Positions 63,865-64,000 of a stretch of DNA of 64,000 bases are shown here, one piece after another. The DNA is from Acidimicrobiaceae bacterium (GTDB taxonomy: Bacteria; Actinomycetota; Acidimicrobiia; Acidimicrobiales; RAAP-2). Numbering within the stretch: the stretch's first letter is position 1; each line of letters begins with the position of its first letter. The DNA is taken from positions 18,285-82,284 of the forward strand of contig PMLJ01000030.1 of assembly GCA_003158855.1 (NCBI GenBank), in the 5' to 3' direction. Position numbers and translations under genes: made by a program. The notes below the pieces were generated by a model, which saw only the letters and a program-made list of their open reading frames with translations, did not search any database and was not told the origin of the DNA.

Positions 63865-64000
63865 CGCGGCCTTGGACCCACTGGGCGACCACCGACGACC
63901 TTCGCAGCCTTCGACTCCCGGCTCACGACGCCGGATCGGGCCTTCCGGGGCGTCCGCTCGGTCGCACGCTTCGCGGTTTCAATTTCATCTTCGATCCGTT
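63861..64000 (+). CDS. Start of a putative conjugative ATPase-type protein (partial)
   Basis: First 46 codons only, cut by the window end. GTG at 63861 overlaps the previous stop by 4 nt. It reads VTRPWTHW, then PLGRTLRGFNFIFDP, similar to the opening PLG..L..G..FDP of TraG/VirB4-like proteins in actinobacterial transfer loci. Function uncertain. Confidence 0.4.
   Translation, partial: MTRPWTHWATTDDLRSLRLPAHDAGSGLPGRPLGRTLRGFNFIFDP

Noticed and set aside
1..64000. CRISPR arrays, rRNA operons, riboswitches
   Set aside because: No regularly spaced repeats, no rRNA-like segments and no recognisable riboswitch core were seen.

Overview
The window is high-GC actinobacterial chromosome. Diagnostic loci are fhaA-fhaB-pstP-pbpA-pknB-crgA, senX3-regX3, ctaA/ctaB, a mycothiol-type arsenate reductase and actinobacterial small proteins (CsbD, DUF6131-like, DUF6458-like). 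The gene style fits a deep-branching actinobacterium such as Acidimicrobiia, but no rRNA or marker is present to prove this.

Layout. 0-13 kb: SDR, aldehyde dehydrogenase, two unrelated transport-type genes, TetR, L,D-transpeptidase, an ABC-2 exporter, and decayed stretches. 13.0-13.9 kb: three small membrane/stress proteins. 14.2-16.7 kb: an arsenic operon (arsR divergent from arsI-acr3-arsC) with two near-identical palindromic operators in the divergent gap. 16.77-35.44 kb: an integrated island of about 18.7 kb. It is bounded by a 21/22-nt direct repeat that is the 3' end of the tRNA-Leu(CAG) at its right edge, next to a frameshifted tyrosine integrase. 35.6-41.7 kb: FHA/phosphatase/PBP/kinase cell-envelope operon. 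41.7-50 kb: thiolase, thioesterases, pirin, DUF2252, CtaG-like protein and tRNAs Ile and Ala. 50-57 kb: MFS exporter, an orphan cytochrome b operon, heme A synthesis, TlpA and an ABC exporter. 58-64 kb: serS, regX3/senX3 and the start of a type IV secretion-like cluster running off the right end.

The most interesting content is inside the island (19.7-29.7 kb). Two tandem IclR regulators face an operon with a strong promoter whose -10 is overlapped by a perfect palindrome (16-nt arms). The operon encodes a phosphoenolpyruvate-synthase-like enzyme split into a phosphohistidine part and an ATP-grasp part (the layout of phenylphosphate synthase), a biotin carrier, a biotin carboxylase, a pyruvate-carboxylase-type carboxyltransferase lacking the usual pyruvate-binding motif, a HAD hydrolase, an acetoacetyl-CoA synthetase and a truncated ABC solute-binding lipoprotein. 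Five consecutive genes from the ATP-grasp part to the HAD protein overlap by 4 nt. I infer a biotin-dependent route in which a ketone-like substrate is activated as an enol phosphate, carboxylated from carboxybiotin to a beta-keto acid, and converted to its CoA thioester. That is a hypothesis from gene content, not a demonstrated pathway.

The island is decaying: the transporter gene is cut by an ISL3-family remnant, itself cut by an IS3-family remnant; the next acyl-CoA dehydrogenase has several frameshifts; and both the integrase and its small partner gene are frameshifted. The carboxylation operon itself reads intact from the IclR pair to the CoA synthetase.
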